Source: Vicingaceae bacterium (GTDB lineage Bacteria; Bacteroidota; Bacteroidia; Flavobacteriales_E; Vicingaceae). From it: a DNA stretch of 64,000 nt. The notes beneath the pieces were generated by a model that did no database searches, was not told the origin of the DNA, and was given only the letters and a program-made list of their open reading frames with translations. This document shows, in pieces, positions 47,401 through 58,100 of the stretch. Each line of letters starts with the position of its first letter. Position 1 is the stretch's first letter. The stretch lies in contig BPHE01000001.1 of NCBI GenBank assembly GCA_026003395.1, forward strand, positions 173,477 through 237,476, written 5' to 3'. A program made the translations under genes and the position numbers.

Positions 47401-50400
47401 CTTCCGGCGGGGTTTCCTATTCCTGGTCAGGGCCCAATGGCTTTTCTGCGAATTCGCAAAACCCTTCTATCCCCAATGCTTCTGCGGCTGCTTCGGGAAC
47501 TTACACCGTCACCGTAACCGATGCCAATGGCTGCTCTAATTCGGCTACGACCAATGTGACGGTCAATCCGCTTCCCAACCCGACGGCTTCCTCTAACTCC
47601 CCCATCTGCTCCGGACAAACGTTGAACCTCTCTGCTACCGGCGGAGTTTCCTATTCCTGGTCCGGACCCAATGGATTTTCTGCTAATTCGCAAAACCCTT
47701 CCATCCCCAATGCTTCTACTGCTGCTTCGGGAACATACACCGTCACCGTTACCGATGCCAATGGCTGTTCTAATACGGCTACGACCAATGTGACGGTCAA
47801 CCCGCTGCCCAACCCTACGGCTTCCTCTAATTCTCCTATCTGCTCCGGACAAACGTTGAACCTCTCTGCTACCGGCGGAGTTTCCTATTCCTGGTCCGGA
47901 CCCAATGGATTTTCTGCTAATTCGCAAAATCCTTCTATCCCCAATGCTTCTACTGCTGCTTCGGGAACTTACACCGTCACCGTCACCGATGCCAATGGCT
48001 GCTCTAATACGGCTACGACCAATGTGACGGTCAATCCGCTGCCCAACCCGACGGCTTCCTCTAATTCTCCTATCTGCTCCGGACAAACGTTGAACCTCTC
48101 TGCTTCCGGCGGAGTTTCCTATTCCTGGTCGGGTCCCAATGGATTTTCTGCTAATTCGCAAAACCCTTCCATTCCCAATGCTTCTACTGCTGCTTCGGGA
48201 ACTTACACCGTCACCGTAACCGATGCCAATGGCTGTTCTAATACGGCTACGACCAATGTGACGGTCAATCCGCTGCCCAACCCGACGGCTTCCTCTAACT
48301 CTCCTATCTGCTCCGGGCAAACGCTGAACCTCTCTGCTACCGGCGGGGTTTCCTATTCCTGGTCAGGTCCCAATGGATTTTCTGCTAATTCGCAAAACCC
48401 TTCTATCCCCAATGCTTCTACTGCTGCTTCGGGTACTTACACCGTCACCGTAACCGATGCCAATGGCTGTTCTAATACGGCTACGACCAATGTGACGGTC
48501 AATCCGCTGCCCAACCCGACGGCTTCCTCTAACTCCCCCATCTGCTCCGGACAAACGTTGAACCTCTCTGCTTCCGGCGGGGTTTCCTATTCCTGGTCCG
48601 GGCCCAATGGATTTTCTGCTAATTCGCAAAACCCTTCCATCCCCAATGCTTCTACTGCGGCTTCGGGAACATACACCGTCACTGTCACCGATGCCAATGG
48701 CTGCTCTAATTCGGCTACGACCAATGTGACGGTCAATCCGCTGCCTGTGCCGGCTTTCTCTGTCAATGTCGCTTGTCCTAACAGCGCCACTGCGTTCGTT
48801 AATAATTCTTCCATCCCTTCCGGTTCCATTGCTTCCTATTTCTGGTCTATGCCGGGAGGTACACCGGCTTCTTCCAATGCCTCTAATCCTTCTACGGTCT
48901 ATCCTTCCGGTGGCTCCTACACCGTTACACTCATCGCTACTTCTAATGCCGGTTGTGTCGATTCCACTTCCCTCTCTTTTAATGTGCCTTTCACCCCTGT
49001 CGCCAATTTCTCTGCCGATACAGTATGTGAAGGCAATACCACCTGCTTTACCGACTTGTCTTCCGTAACCAATGGTACAATCTCTCAATGGGCATGGAAT
49101 TTCGGGGATGGCTCTCCTGCCGATAACTCCCAAAATCCTTGTCATGCCTACGCCAGCACCGGGTTCCTATAGTGTCACTCTCGTGGTCTTCTCCAATGAT
49201 AATTGCACGCATCAAGTGACCAAAAATGTCGTGGTCTACCAAAACCCCGTGGCTTCTTTCTCTGTCAACAATGTCTGCGAAGATGACCAATCGGCCATTT
49301 TCGTCAACAATTCTTCCAATGCTTCTTCCTTTGCCTGGAATTTTGGGGATGGCTCTCCTGTCTCCAATGCAGCTAATCCAACACATGTTTATCTCAACCC
49401 CGGGACTTTCAATGTGCAATTGATTGCGTTTGCCAATACTTGCTCCGATACCGCTTATCAAAATATCACCGTGTTTCCTAAACCTGTAGCCAATTTCTCT
49501 GCCAATGATGTTTGTCTCGGTCTTATCAACTTCTTTTGTTGACCTCTCTTCCGTTGCTTCAGGAAACATCACGCAATGGAACTGGAATTTCAATCCCGGT
49601 TCGTCCAACCTGCAAAATCCGTCCAACACTTTTGCCAATCATGGTGCCTACAATGTGCAGCTTATCGTTACGACAGACAATAATTGCTCCGACACGGTAA
49701 CCAACACGGTTAACGTTTGGCCCCTCCCTGTGCCGGATTTCTCTGCTCCGGATGTTTGTCTGGGAGTGACCACGCCTTTCTCTGCCAACGTCTCTATCCC
49801 TTCCGGTTCCATTACCGGATATGCCTGGAATTTTGGTGACAATTCTTCGGCTTCCGGCAGCTCTGTGACCCATACCTACGCCGCCGACGGAACCTATTAT
49901 GTGAAACTTACCGCTACTTCCGACAAGGGATGTGTCGATTCCATCACCAAACCGGTCAACGTTTGGCCGCTCCCTGTGGTGGATTTCTCTGCCGATACCA
50001 CCAATGGGTGCAGCCCGGTGTGTGTCAATTTCTCTGCCAATGTGTCCATTTCTTCCGGAACAATCAATACTTATCTCTGGAATCTCGGTAATGGCAACAA
50101 CGCTTCTTCGCCCAATCCTTCGGCCTGCTATGAAAACGCGAGCGGCTTCCCCAAAATCCTTCTCCGTCTCTTTGTCGGCTACTTCCGACAAAGGGTGTGC
50201 TTCGTCCATCACCAAAAACAATTTTGTTACGGTCTTCCCAAATGCCCTGGCCGATTTCTACTTCTCCCCCGACCAACAATCCATCTTCAGCCCGGAATTT
50301 CAATTCTACAACCAATCGTTTGCGGCCAATCAGTTTGTTTGGAATTTCGGCGACGGTTCTACTTCCAACCTGCCTAATCCCACTCATACCTATAACGACA

Positions 50401-50759
50401 CGGGCACGTACACCATCACATTGCTGGCAAACAATGCTTGGGGATGTGCCGACACCATTGCAAAATCTTTGAGGGTTTTGCCCGAGTTTGCCATCTATGT
50501 GCCCAATGCCTTCACGCCCGATGGAGACAAGCACAACAATACATGGAGGGTATATGGCTTTGGGATTAAAAATATTACCATTTATGTGTTCAACCGATGG
50601 GGAGACCTCATCTGGCAGGGTTACGACCTTGACAAAGAATGGGATGGCAATGTCAATGGCATGCCCGCCCCTCAAGGCGTCTATCCTTACAGAATCATCG
50701 TAGAAAACTTTAAAGGTGAAATGTTTGAATATATCGGTGCGGTGAATTTGATAAGGTAA
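44429..50759 (+). CDS. Giant repeat adhesin with ALK/LTK-like glycine-rich domain, Ig-like and PKD repeats and CHU_C domain; four frameshifts
   Basis: As one gene it would encode about 2108 residues. Signal peptide (MRKLFYFLTLFILFYFDLDA) is followed by a glycine-rich domain (about 44,570-45,190; GGGGASDIR, NRLIVAGGGGG), one divergent Ig unit, fourteen 78-residue Ig-like repeats (45446-48734), seven PKD-like units (to about 50,450) and a CHU_C T9SS domain (YVPNAFTPDGDKHNN, FNRWGDLIWQ, ending GAVNLIR). The frame is broken four times, each time by one extra base: T in 46730-46732, G in 49161-49163, A at 49525 and A in 50153-50156. The first is shown by the sister repeat (GGGTTCTCTTC there, GGGTTTCTCTTC here). 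Surface adhesion or gliding is the inferred role. Confidence 0.85.
45446..48734 (+). repeat. Fourteen tandem 234-base (78-residue) Ig-like repeats
   Basis: Unit starts: 45446, 45680, 45914, 46148, 46385, 46619, 46854, 47091, 47331, 47565, 47799, 48033, 48267 and 48501. Standard length is 234 bases; units 4 and 7 have one extra codon, unit 8 has two and unit 6 has the frameshift base, so 3289 bases in total, matching the observed span. Each unit reads NPLPNPTASSNSPIC, W-(S/T)-GPNGF, NASTAASGTYTVTVT, NGC. Unit 8 (47091-47330) is the only strongly diverged one. Units 10-14 share ICSGQ and are close to identical. Confidence 0.92.
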
Positions 50760-50763
50760 AAAA

Positions 50764-50792
50764 TTGTATTTTTAAAATATTTTGTATATTTG
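50764..50792 (+). promoter_or_regulatory. Promoter of rpmG, TTG-N18-TATATTTG
   Basis: TTG (50764-50766) and TATATTTG (50785-50792) are 18 bases apart, a good match to the Bacteroidota primary promoter (TTG-N17-23-TAnnTTTG). It begins just after the adhesin stop and the start codon of rpmG lies 18 bases after the -7 box. Confidence 0.65.
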
Positions 50793-50810
50793 CAGCCCAA
50801 ATTTAAACTT

Positions 50811-50993
50811 ATGGCAAAAAAAGGAAATAGAATTCAGGTTATTTTAGAGTGCACTGAACACAAAAACAGTGGCTTACCGGGAACATCCCGTTATGTTACC
50901 ACCAAAAACAGAAAAAATACTCCTGATCGATTGGAGTTGAAAAAATATAATCCAATTTTAAGAAGACATACTATTCACAGAGAAATAAAATAA
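50811..50993 (+). CDS. rpmG: 50S ribosomal protein L33
   Basis: From the ATG at 50811 the 60 residues start [19 protein letters not shown] and continue with [20 protein letters not shown] and [14 protein letters not shown], the Bacteroidota form of L33. The CxxC pairs of the zinc-binding form are absent (only one Cys), so it is the zinc-free type. In related genomes rpmB usually precedes it; here the adhesin does. DUF4295 follows after 7 bases. Confidence 0.95.
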   Translation: MAKKGNRIQVILECTEHKNSGLPGTSRYVTTKNRKNTPDRLELKKYNPILRRHTIHREIK

Positions 50994-51000
50994 TTAAGCC

Positions 51001-51159
51001 ATGGCAAAGAAGGTAGTTGCAACATTAAAAAAAGGTGATATCAAAGGATACACCAAAGTAATTAAAATGGTTAAAAACGAAAAAACGGGGTCGTACGGGT
51101 TCCGTGAGGAGATTATTCCCAACGAAAAAGTTAAAGATTTTTTCAGTAATAAAAACTGA
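51001..51159 (+). CDS. DUF4295 small protein
   Basis: The 52 residues start MAKKVVATLKKGDIKGYTKV, then IKMVKNEKTGSYGF and end in VKDFFSNKN. It is very basic in its first half. DUF4295 is found almost only in Bacteroidota, nearly always just after rpmG, so a ribosome-associated role is likely but unproven. A terminator-like hairpin follows at 51180. Confidence 0.9.
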   Translation: MAKKVVATLKKGDIKGYTKVIKMVKNEKTGSYGFREEIIPNEKVKDFFSNKN

Positions 51160-51179
51160 TAAGTTGGATCCAAAAACAG

Positions 51180-51223
51180 AATGCTTCCGTTGGTTTCAAA
51201 TCCGGCGGAAGCATTTTTATTTT
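51180..51223 (+). terminator. Rho-independent terminator between DUF4295 and ftsY
   Basis: ATGCTTCCG (51181-51189) pairs perfectly with CGGAAGCAT (51205-51213), with a further A-T pair outside and a 15-base loop. T-rich sequence follows. The hairpin ends 24 bases before the ftsY ATG, so ftsY may depend on read-through or another promoter. Confidence 0.65.
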
Positions 51224-51237
51224 TAAAAAAATTTTAT

Positions 51238-52200
51238 ATGGGATTTTGGGATTTTTGGAATAAGGATAAGAAAAAAGATCTTGATCAAGGACTTGAAAAA
51301 ACCAAATCTTCATTTTTTGGCAAATTAAAAAGTGCGCTTTTAGGTAAAAGTAAGATTGATGATGATACTTTGGACGAAATTGAACATGCTTTGATTTCTG
51401 CCGATGTTGGTGTTGATACCACAATAAAGATTATCAACCGTTTGGAAGAAAAAGCCAAAGAAAAAAAATTCACTTCTTTAGATGAATTAAATCAATTGCT
51501 GAAAGAGACAATTCAAGAACTTATATTTTCCAAACCATCAGAAGATTTTACACCTTTTGAAATACCTTCAAATATAAATAAACCTTATGTTATATTGGTT
51601 GTAGGGGTGAACGGCGTCGGAAAAACGACCACTATCGGAAAACTTGCTTATCAATTTAAACAAAGGAATTATAATGTTATATTAGGAGCTGCCGATACAT
51701 TTCGTGCTGCCGCCATTGAACAATTAAAACTGTGGGGCGAACGTACAAACACTCCTGTAATCGCTCAAAAAATGGGATCGGACCCCGCAGCTGTTGCATA
51801 CGACACGGTTCAATCCGCCAAAGCTAAAAATGCCGATATTGCCATAATTGATACGGCAGGAAGGTTACATAATAAAACTCATTTGATGAATGAATTGACT
51901 AAAATTAAAAAATCCATACAAAAAATCATCCCTGATGCACCACATGAAATTTTACTAGTTCTTGATGCTACCACAGGACAAAACGCTTTTGAGCAAGCCA
52001 AACAATTTACATCAGCCACTCAGGTAAATGCTATTGCTCTGACGAAATTGGATGGAACAGCAAAGGGAGGTGTTGTAATAGGTATCAGTGATCAATATAA
52101 AATTCCTGTTAAATATATAGGTGTGGGAGAAAAACCCGACCAATTACAACCTTTTCATCCTGAATCATTCTTAAACAGTTTTTTTGATATTCATGTATAA
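51238..52200 (+). CDS. ftsY: Signal recognition particle receptor FtsY
   Basis: From the ATG at 51238 (MGFWDFWNKDKKKDLD) the protein has 320 residues: a short charged N-terminus, the N domain with helices (DEIEHALISADVGVDTTI) and the GTPase G domain with GVNGVGKTTTIGKLAY (G1), AADTFRAAAIEQL, IIDTAGRL and LTKLDGTAKGG. It receives SRP-ribosome complexes at the inner membrane. The A domain of enterobacterial FtsY is missing, as usual in this phylum. An upstream in-frame ATG at 51181 lies inside the terminator. Confidence 0.95.
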   Translation: MGFWDFWNKDKKKDLDQGLEKTKSSFFGKLKSALLGKSKIDDDTLDEIEHALISADVGVDTTIKIINRLEEKAKEKKFTSLDELNQLLKETIQELIFSKPSEDFTPFEIPSNINKPYVILVVGVNGVGKTTTIGKLAYQFKQRNYNVILGAADTFRAAAIEQLKLWGERTNTPVIAQKMGSDPAAVAYDTVQSAKAKNADIAIIDTAGRLHNKTHLMNELTKIKKSIQKIIPDAPHEILLVLDATTGQNAFEQAKQFTSATQVNAIALTKLDGTAKGGVVIGISDQYKIPVKYIGVGEKPDQLQPFHPESFLNSFFDIHV

Positions 52201-52209
52201 AACAGGCAT

Positions 52210-53526
52210 ATGAAAACCAAACCAGTTGAAAAGAAAATCAACATCATCACACTAGGATGTGCCAAAAATTTGTTTGACAGTGAAATAATAATCAATCAAT
52301 TAAAAAATAATGATTTTGATGTACATCATAACGCCAATTTAGATCAAGCCCCCATAGTAATAATCAATACCTGTGGTTTTATTGGTCCCGCAAAAGAAGA
52401 ATCTGTTCAAACAATACTTCAATGCACTGCCGCCAAAAAGGAAGGAATCATAAAAAAAGTTTATGTAGCCGGATGCTTATCCCACCGTTATAAAGAAGAT
52501 TTGAAAAAAGAAATTCCCGAAGTTGATGCATATTTTGGCACAAGTGACTTTCAAAGAATATTGAAAACTCTTAAAGCCGATTACAAAAAAGAATTGGTCG
52601 GCGAGAGAATTCTAACCACCCCCGGACATTATGCATATTTAAAAATTTCTGAAGGTTGTGACCGCCCTTGCTCTTTTTGTGCCATTCCTCTTATGCGTGG
52701 CAAACACAAATCTTTTCCGATAGAACATCTTGTAAAACAAGCCCAAACATTGGCTAATCAAGGTGTTAAAGAATTATTGATCATCGCACAAGATTCTACA
52801 TACTATGGATTAGACCTATATGGAGAAAGAAAACTTGCAGAATTGTTAAAACAATTATCAAAAGTTGACGGCATCGAATGGATTCGTTTACATTATGCTT
52901 ACCCCGGCGGTTTTCCATTGGATGTTTTGGATGTCATCAATGAATCCCCTAAAATTTGCAAGTATATTGATATTCCCTTACAGCATATTTCGGACAGTAT
53001 TTTAAAATCAATGAGGAGAGGTACGACTAAAAAGAGAACCTACGAACTTTTGGAAACCATAAAAAAAAGAATTCCCGGCATTGCCATCAGAACAACTTTA
53101 ATCACCGGATATCCCGGTGAAACCGACCATGATTTTGAAGAATTATTGTCGTTTGTTAAAGAGATTGAATTTGACCGTTTAGGTGTATTCACTTATTCTC
53201 ATGAAGAAGGTACTCATGCTTTTTCTTTAAAAGATGATGTGCCGGAAAAGGTGAAAAGTGAACGTTGCAATATTATCATGGAAACCCAACAAAATATTTC
53301 ATTGAAAAAAAATAAATCATTGATAGATCACACCATTAACGTAATGATTGACCTCATAGAAAAAGATCACATTATAGGACGTACTGAAAAAGATTCTCCC
53401 GAGATTGACAATGAAGTTATTTTCTCTTACAAACAGAAAAATTCAAATTTAAAACCCGGAATGATAGTTCCTGTTAGAATTACAGATGCCGAACCTTATG
53501 ATTTATTTGGAATTTTACAATGTTGA
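52210..53526 (+). CDS. rimO: Ribosomal protein S12 methylthiotransferase
   Basis: The 438 residues show an N-terminal MTTase domain (TLGCAKNLFDSE and the cysteines in VINTCGFIGPAKEES and VAGCLSHRYK), a radical-SAM domain with C-x3-C-x2-C in EGCDRPCSFCAIPLMRG and a C-terminal TRAM domain (about 370-438). RimO adds a methylthio group to Asp88 of S12. It starts 9 bases after ftsY and its stop overlaps bshC, so the three form one unit. Confidence 0.95.
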   Translation: MKTKPVEKKINIITLGCAKNLFDSEIIINQLKNNDFDVHHNANLDQAPIVIINTCGFIGPAKEESVQTILQCTAAKKEGIIKKVYVAGCLSHRYKEDLKKEIPEVDAYFGTSDFQRILKTLKADYKKELVGERILTTPGHYAYLKISEGCDRPCSFCAIPLMRGKHKSFPIEHLVKQAQTLANQGVKELLIIAQDSTYYGLDLYGERKLAELLKQLSKVDGIEWIRLHYAYPGGFPLDVLDVINESPKICKYIDIPLQHISDSILKSMRRGTTKKRTYELLETIKKRIPGIAIRTTLITGYPGETDHDFEELLSFVKEIEFDRLGVFTYSHEEGTHAFSLKDDVPEKVKSERCNIIMETQQNISLKKNKSLIDHTINVMIDLIEKDHIIGRTEKDSPEIDNEVIFSYKQKNSNLKPGMIVPVRITDAEPYDLFGILQC

Positions 53527-55055
53527 CCATATTAAACATACCTAACCGGGACATCTACCATTTATTACCCAACTTAATTTCCGATTATATTCAGAATAAA
53601 ATCCCAAACAGCTTATTTGAAAACAGTTTCCATCCTGAAACAATATTGAAAGTTATTCAAAAGAAAAAAGATTTTCCTTTAGAGAAAAGAAAAATTTTGA
53701 AAGATATCATAACAAAACAAAATCTTTCAAACCATCCGGAAGTCATAAAAAACATTCATAAAATTGACCAACCCAATACATTTTTTATTACCACCGGTCA
53801 TCAATTGAATCTTTTTGGTGGGCCTGCGTTTGTTTTTTACAAGATTGCAACTGCAATTCATCTGAGCAAATATTTTAGCAAACATTATCCTGAATATAAT
53901 TTTATTCCTTTGTTCTGGATGGCAACAGAAGACGATGATATCGAAGAAATAAATTCATTTGACACACCCGGAATATCTTTCAAAATCAACACCACTTACA
54001 AAGGAATTGTCAAAAATTTACCTTTGGAAGATATTTCCCTTTCCTTCAGGAAGTTAGAGAAAGAACACCTTCTTGACCCAATAATTCAATATTTGCAAAT
54101 AATTATTCAAGATTTTTATGATAATGCATCGAATTATGCCCATGCACATCATCGGTTGATACAACATTTTTTCGAAAATCATGGTTTATTAATTCTTGAT
54201 CCTTCAGATAACAAATTTAAGGATATGGTGAGATATGTGTTGGATGAGGAGGTTAACTATCAAGTCATATCTCAATCCATTGAACAACAAAACAAAATCT
54301 TAACCGACCATAACTACAAACTGCAAGCATTTAACAGATCGGTTAATTTTTTTAAAATCATTGATAATCAACGGATTTACATAGAAAAAAATGAAGACAT
54401 AGGCAGCTCGACCCCATTTACATGGAATGTTCTATCCCGTCCTGTAATTCAAGAATTTGCATTACCCAATGTTGCTTATATTGGTGGAATGAATGAATTG
54501 TCTTATTGGTTTCAATCAATGGCAAGTTTTGAACATTTTCAACTTTCTCCCCCATTATTGGTACCTCGCAGTTCATGGTTTTTTGCAACACATAATTTGA
54601 TAAAACCTGTGACAAAATATCATTTTCCGGTTTCTAAACTCATTGAACCTGAACACCTATTTTATCAATTCCTCAACCGATGGATTGCATCAAAAGAAAA
54701 TTTTACACTTCACGACTTGATTGAAAAAATGAATATAATCCAAGGTCAAATTTCACAACGGATAGAGGAAGTAGACAGCACCTTGATTGCAAGCCATGAA
54801 AAAGTCCGGAAGCACTATCAAAGAGAACTTGAAAAGATTGAAAAAAAAGCTATTCGTTCATTAAAAAAAAGAAATAAAATTCTAATCGATAAAATCACCA
54901 AAGTACGTCAATTCTTTTTGCCAGCAGGACAATGGCAAGAACGAAAAATTCACTTTTTAGAACTTTATTTAAATTTTGGAAAAGAAAAATGGACAGATTT
55001 GCTCATTCAACATAGTAACCCGTTTGAAGATATAGTAAAAACCGGAATTGTATAA
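53520..55055 (+). CDS. bshC: Bacillithiol synthase, cysteine-adding enzyme BshC
   Basis: The 511 residues match BshC: HQLNLFGGPAFVFYKIATAIHL (nucleotide-binding-like loop), FWMATEDDDIEEIN, LSRPVIQEFALPNVAYIGGMNEL and LVPRSSWFF. BshC joins cysteine to glucosaminyl malate in bacillithiol synthesis. Start codon TTG (53520) overlaps the rimO stop by 7 bases. A strong terminator follows at 55104. bshA and bshB are not in the window. Confidence 0.92.
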   Translation: MLTILNIPNRDIYHLLPNLISDYIQNKIPNSLFENSFHPETILKVIQKKKDFPLEKRKILKDIITKQNLSNHPEVIKNIHKIDQPNTFFITTGHQLNLFGGPAFVFYKIATAIHLSKYFSKHYPEYNFIPLFWMATEDDDIEEINSFDTPGISFKINTTYKGIVKNLPLEDISLSFRKLEKEHLLDPIIQYLQIIIQDFYDNASNYAHAHHRLIQHFFENHGLLILDPSDNKFKDMVRYVLDEEVNYQVISQSIEQQNKILTDHNYKLQAFNRSVNFFKIIDNQRIYIEKNEDIGSSTPFTWNVLSRPVIQEFALPNVAYIGGMNELSYWFQSMASFEHFQLSPPLLVPRSSWFFATHNLIKPVTKYHFPVSKLIEPEHLFYQFLNRWIASKENFTLHDLIEKMNIIQGQISQRIEEVDSTLIASHEKVRKHYQRELEKIEKKAIRSLKKRNKILIDKITKVRQFFLPAGQWQERKIHFLELYLNFGKEKWTDLLIQHSNPFEDIVKTGIV

Positions 55056-55103
55056 ACGAGTACTCCATTTCCAGAAAATTTAAAATTTAATTTATCTAAT
55101 AAA

Positions 55104-55130
55104 AAAGCCCGGTAAGTCTTACCGGGCTTT
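55104..55130. terminator. Bidirectional Rho-independent terminator
   Basis: AAAGCCCGGTAA (55104-55115) and TTACCGGGCTTT (55119-55130) form a perfect 12-base stem with a 3-base loop (GTC), with A and T flanks. It lies between convergent bshC and the large surface gene and can end transcripts from both. Confidence 0.85.
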
Positions 55131-55150
55131 TGCTTAGGAAAAAGTATAAT

Positions 55151-58100
55151 TTATCTGATTAAATTAACAGTGCCTCTTTGGTCTATGATTTCACCTTCTT
55201 TTGTTTTGAAATAAATTGACCATACATATACCCCCATAGGAGCATCTACTCCGCCGGGTGTTTTTCCATCCCAACCGGCTTGCGTATCATTAGTTTCATA
55301 AATCATTTCACCCCAACGGTTAAAGATTCTGAAAGTATACTCATTAACGTTATCAAAGACCAAAATGGGCTTAAAAACAGGGTTAAAACGAGATTCAGGC
55401 ACAAAAGCATTGGGTATCCACAGTACAGGGTTTAATTGAATACAAGCAAAATTAGATACACTCTCGGCTCCCGTGGCATTTTTAAAAGTAGGACTGTTTT
55501 CTTTGGCTTTAATTAGATAACACAACCTCCCTTTACCATTTTTAATTTGTGAAATGTCATCAATAAAAGTTGTGTCTGCGGGACCAAATGTGGCTATTAA
55601 TTCCGGATTATTGTTGTCGTATACTCGATATAATTGATACTCCATCACACCGGCATCCCATTCTTTGTATTTATTCCAATTTAACGAAACTTCAAATTGT
55701 TGTGGGTCAGGCCATGCCCTCAATAATATACTTTGGGCCAAATTGGAGGTCATAACTTCATTTCCACATATATCTATGGCAGTAATTTTGTAAATATAAC
55801 TGTATTGATTAGCCAATACTTCCTGATCAAAATAAGTGATAAACGTGTCGTTACTTGCAGGAATCTGTGCAATTGGAGTAAATGCAGTAGGTTGCTCTTT
55901 CGTTGTTCTATAAATCATATAATTGGAAACATCCGCAGCAGTATCTACAAATGCTTTTAGTTCTGTTTCAAAAGAATCCAAAACAGTAACATAATAAGAA
56001 TAGAGAAACTGTGGTTTAACGACGAATTTAACTTCAAAAGACAAAATATTGGACATAGATGTGGCAGAGGCGTTATGATTATTTCCTGTGGCAGTTACCC
56101 AATAACTATGTATTGCATTATTTTGCGTGGGTACATGCACAAAAATTGAATCTAACGTAGTAGTTAATAAAGTAGGTGTCCCTCCATTGATACTTAACCA
56201 AACCTGATATTGTGTGTTATTAAAACCTTTATACCTGTTCCATTCTAAAGTAACTGTTCCGGCACATTGGTCTATCGTATTTTTTAAATGTATGGTTCTA
56301 TGAATGTCAAACTGATTGTTTATATAGTTACCACATGAGTCAAATGCTGCAATAGTGTAATATTCAGGTTGATTAGATGCTTGAGAAAGCATATATTGAT
56401 AATATGTGATATTGCAATCCCAAATTGTGTCAATGATTTGAAAAGATCCTCCTCCCAGTGGTTGAATAATATAATATCCATAACAATCGCTTGCCGGATT
56501 TTTATCCCAGCCCATATGTGCCAACCCAGTGGCTGGGTTTACCGAAACAGAGTCAAGATATTGAAATGGCGGAGGAGTAACATCAATGAATAGTACCGTG
56601 TCTTGTGAAGAACGTGATACACATCCGGAAGCATCGGATATTTCTACATAATAGATTCCGTTTTGATTGCAGTAGTTTCTGACATCTGCATATGATTCCG
56701 TTCCATAGGGACTGTTGCCAATAACATTAAATCCTGTATTCAAAGGAATCTCTAATTTAATATCATACTGCCCGGCAGTAGTAGGCAGTTTTGGATTGTG
56801 TATTGAGTTCCACAATAAATTGGCGTTTGTACCTCCGGTAACTGTTGCATTTAGATTCATACTTCTGAGTGTGTCAGAGGTTACCTGAGCAAAGGTGAAT
56901 CCGGTACATCCTGAGCGTGAATTGATAAAATAATAATGTGTGCCGACATTTCCATTAACATTTGCATGAGTATAAGAGTTGACCGTATAATTGAAAATAC
57001 TGTCGATTACGGTATATGGTCCGTTCAAATTGGTCGAATAATAAATGTGATAACTATTAAATGTATTGTCAGGGTTGGGTGGAGTTACCCAATCCAATTG
57101 TATTTGACCATTGGGAAGCACAGAAATACATCTCAATGAAGGAGCATCAATTACAGTATTCGGCTTTAAATTATTAACATTGACACACAACTCATTAGAA
57201 GATGAAGTCAACGTTCCATTTGAATTGATTGCTTGAATTTTATAGCAATATAGATTTCCGTTGCTTAAACCTGTGTGAATATAATTGGTAGACGTGGTTG
57301 TAGTTAGTAAGGTATATGGAGCATTGTTGACACTCAACCAAACCAAATAACCGGCCACGCCTCCCGGCCAATTTATGTAAGTATTCCATGCAATTTCATT
57401 TGTCCAATTACAGGTATCTGTTTTAACCAATTGTAAATAGATGGTATTGTGTACTAATGAAGTATCACCTATATTGCTACAACTGTCCACCGGGACAACG
57501 ACAAATGAATATGATTGATTATTAGGATTTCCGGCCGTATAAGTATAGTTTGTATTATTATAACCATTGGTTGTGGCAATTAAATTATAAGTATTTGGTG
57601 GTGAGTATTGATAAATCAAATATTGGGTCACACTTGTGGTTGGACTTGGCTGCCAGGCGATTTCAATGTTATTTCCATTCACACTAACACTATCTAGAAC
57701 AACTGCCAAAGGTTGATTATTGTTGAAAAATAGGTCTCCATCAACATTTGAAAAAGACGAACAGCCAATACTGTCTCTTAACTCAATCTTATAATACATT
57801 GAATCATTACAAATTGTAATCGGCTTTTGATAAGCATTGGTTGCAACAGAATCAATAATAATCCAGTTTCCGTTTGGTGCTTTTTCCCAGATATAATACC
57901 AACCGGTGGTAGTTGAAGGAATCGGAAAATCAAAATGATTCCAATTCAAATCTGCAGTGCCACCCGAATTAATGGCTGTAACATTCAGGTAGATCGTCGA
58001 TACGGTATCGGCTGCAGGAGCTTCATATTTATTACAGGATGATCTAGTGCGTATAAAATAATATTTAGGCGCAGTATTTGCATTTGCCCCTGTATGAATA

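Noticed and set aside
45446..48734. Possible CRISPR or satellite array
   Set aside because: Units are 234 bases, coding, contiguous and without spacers.
45532..49145. Long minus-strand open frames across the repeat array (up to 297 residues, Arg/Gly/Ile-rich)
   Set aside because: They mirror the 78-residue repeats, have monotonous composition without protein character and no start context; shadows of the plus-strand gene.
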